A stretch of DNA of 26,667 nucleotides, taken from Candidatus Aminicenantota bacterium (lineage in GTDB: Bacteria > Acidobacteriota > Aminicenantia > Aminicenantales > Aminicenantaceae). Both the position numbers and the translations under genes were made by a program. Positions 25,488 through 26,667 of the stretch are shown here, piece after piece (within the stretch, counting starts at the first letter, position 1; each line of letters opens with the position of its first letter). The DNA is taken from NCBI GenBank assembly GCA_016926925.1, contig JAFGNQ010000242.1, positions 1 through 26,667 of the forward strand. Direction: 5' to 3'. Below the pieces are notes generated by a model that saw only the letters and a program-made list of their open reading frames with translations, made no database searches and had not been told where the DNA came from.

Positions 25488-26389
25488 GAATGCCTTTTCT
25501 TTTCAGCCGGCTTGGCCGATAACGCCATATTCAGCCTTTTTGTGATCTCCCGCGGCGCATGGTAGCCCCTTTCTCGCAGCACATGCACTCTGCATGCCAC
25601 CTCGATCAAGTTTGAAATAATTCTTCCCGGAGCCACTGGAATCCTGATTTGAGGGACCATAACCCCCAAGATTTCGTGCTTATGAGCGAATTTTAATCCC
25701 ACCCTATCATAATCCTTACCTGCTTTCCATCGGCGCAGCTGGATAACGAGATTGATTTCAGTTCGAGAACAAATGGACTGAGGTCCGAAGATTTCCCGAA
25801 TATTGATGATCCCTAGTCCTCTCACTTCCATGAAGTAACGGCTTATTTCAGGAGCGGACCCGATCAGGTGTCCTCGGGAAATTCTGCATTCGGTAACATC
25901 ATCCGATACGAAGCGGTGCCCTCGGGCGATAAGCTCTAGAGCACTTTCGCTCTTGCCTATGCCGCTGTCTCCGATGATGAGAACTCCCATATCGAATATT
26001 TCGAGCAGTCCTCCGGATATAACGATTCTGTCCGGGCTGGAGTTTAACTTCCGAACCATACTCGAACACTTCTTCTTGGAACACCCCGACGCAAACAAAG
26101 CGACCCGCTTTTTTCGGGCCTCTCTCATCACTTCAACGGGAAAAGAGTGCCTCCCAGTCATTATAACGACGGCCACTTCCTTCGGCATCTCTTTCTTTAA
26201 GAACGTCTTTTTCTCTGAATCAGACATTTTCTCGAAAAGACGACATTCCCTATCTCCCCAGATGCGAAAAGCGGACAGGCGCTTTGTCGCAGAGTGGAGG
26301 GGGATATCCCGCGAAAACCCGACGGTTTTCAATACAGGGTTCAGCTTCAACGAATCCTGGCCGCTTTTGAAGAATTCTTCGATTTTCAG
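25484..26389 (-). CDS. hprK: HPr kinase/phosphorylase
   Basis: HprK phosphorylates HPr on Ser46 and removes that phosphate again, according to metabolic state. Visible are the P-loop GDSGIGKS, the VSDDVTECR segment and the family signature MEVRGLGIINIREIFG. I place the start at CTG 26389, giving 301 residues. The frame upstream of TTG 26350 reads KIEEFFKSGQDSLKL, which matches the normal beginning of the HprK N-terminal domain. GGAGAG lies 7 bases before the CTG, and no ATG, GTG or TTG occurs between the ptsN stop and 26350. TTG 26350 (288 residues) is the fallback. The N-terminal domain is slightly shorter than in Bacillus. Confidence 0.9.
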   Translation of the reverse strand: MKIEEFFKSGQDSLKLNPVLKTVGFSRDIPLHSATKRLSAFRIWGDRECRLFEKMSDSEKKTFLKKEMPKEVAVVIMTGRHSFPVEVMREARKKRVALFASGCSKKKCSSMVRKLNSSPDRIVISGGLLEIFDMGVLIIGDSGIGKSESALELIARGHRFVSDDVTECRISRGHLIGSAPEISRYFMEVRGLGIINIREIFGPQSICSRTEINLVIQLRRWKAGKDYDRVGLKFAHKHEILGVMVPQIRIPVAPGRIISNLIEVACRVHVLRERGYHAPREITKRLNMALSAKPAEKKRHS

Positions 26390-26404
26390 TGAAAAGCTCT
26401 CCGG

Positions 26405-26667
26405 TTATTCGTTCAATCTATTCTCTTCTTCCCGGATAACCTCCAGAACAGCGCTGATGTTCTCGGCATCCCTAATTCTTTTGATTATGTTTTTTGATTT
26501 TCGGACAAGCTGCGCGATCGCCGCTAAAAGCTGGAGATTCATACTTGGATTATCCGGGGATGAGATTACCAGAAAAAAAATATGGGAGGGCTTGCTATCC
26601 AGCGAATAAAAATCCACTCCCTTCCTTGAAATGCCCAACATAACAATCGGACTCCTGACGCCTTTCA
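26405..26667 (-). CDS. ptsN: PTS EIIA(Ntr/Fru)-type protein, C-terminal part
   Basis: Only the last 87 or so codons lie in the window. The frame stays open to the right edge (KGVRSPIVMLGISRKGVDFY), so an ATG at 26641 is internal rather than the start. The segment PSHIFFLVISSPDNPSMNLQLL matches the late part of the PtsN fold, where the family has HLFFLLLAP and then helices. The active histidine lies outside the window. The stop precedes the hprK start by 15 bases, so it is the upstream gene of this operon. Confidence 0.82.
   Translation of the reverse strand, partial: KGVRSPIVMLGISRKGVDFYSLDSKPSHIFFLVISSPDNPSMNLQLLAAIAQLVRKSKNIIKRIRDAENISAVLEVIREEENRLNE

Noticed and set aside
25953..26609. 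218-codon plus-strand frame
   Set aside because: It is antisense to hprK and the end of ptsN, whose motifs are clear.
1..26667. CRISPR array, tRNA, rRNA, insertion sequence or prophage
   Set aside because: No regularly spaced repeats, no tRNA or rRNA signatures, and no transposase, integrase or phage-type proteins were seen on either strand.

Overview
The window comes from a Gram-negative (diderm) bacterium. It carries a complete Tol-Pal envelope operon (tolQ, tolR, tolA-like, tolB, pal, cpoB), an HprK/HPr/EI/EIIA regulatory PTS and a PSP1 (YaaT/RicT) gene next to holB. This mix fits Acidobacteriota/Aminicenantes-like or deltaproteobacterial-type lineages, but I cannot fix the phylum from the sequence alone. 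Coding density is high and nearly all genes are housekeeping genes. I see no phage, transposase, CRISPR, tRNA or rRNA.

Layout. 160-2553 (+) is a GT39-family membrane glycosyltransferase with a duplicated C-terminal module. 2709-5018 (+) is ftsK. 5019-5470 is a gap holding one doubtful minus-strand small ORF. 5471-6679 (+) is an ECF sigma factor and a zinc-finger anti-sigma membrane protein. 6748-10967 (-) is uvrA-holB-PSP1. 11264-13633 (+) is an MrfA/YprA-type DEAD-box helicase, divergent from uvrA. 13771-15936 (-) is a Trk/Ktr potassium system (TrkH/KtrB channel, TrkA/KtrA gate). 16055-21289 (+) is tolQRAB-pal-cpoB with ssb overlapping its end. 21451-21849 (+) is a cupin of the mannose-6-phosphate isomerase type. 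21850-26667 (-) is ptsN (partial)-hprK-rapZ-EIIA(Man)-ptsH-ptsI, a phosphorelay with no EIIB/EIIC permease in view.

How the genes work together. Three themes recur. One is DNA maintenance: FtsK, UvrA, MrfA-like helicase, DNA polymerase III delta-prime and SSB. The second is the envelope: Tol-Pal, GT39 and the sigma/anti-sigma pair. The third is metabolic and ionic signalling: the PTS relay with HPr kinase and RapZ, and potassium uptake.

The most interesting signal is a repeated promoter architecture. In front of the GT39, ftsK, sigma, uvrA and trkH genes a good -35/-10 promoter ends only 6-9 bases before the start codon (12 for tolQ), so the predicted mRNAs are leaderless or nearly so. Other genes here (helicase, pal, trkA, anti-sigma) have ordinary Shine-Dalgarno leaders. 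This also revises the starts of the GT39 and tolQ genes. Other points worth checking are a UvrA that lacks the insertion domain, the duplicated C-terminal module of the GT39 protein, a probable CTG start for hprK, and a hairpin-rich 320-base gap inside the PTS operon.
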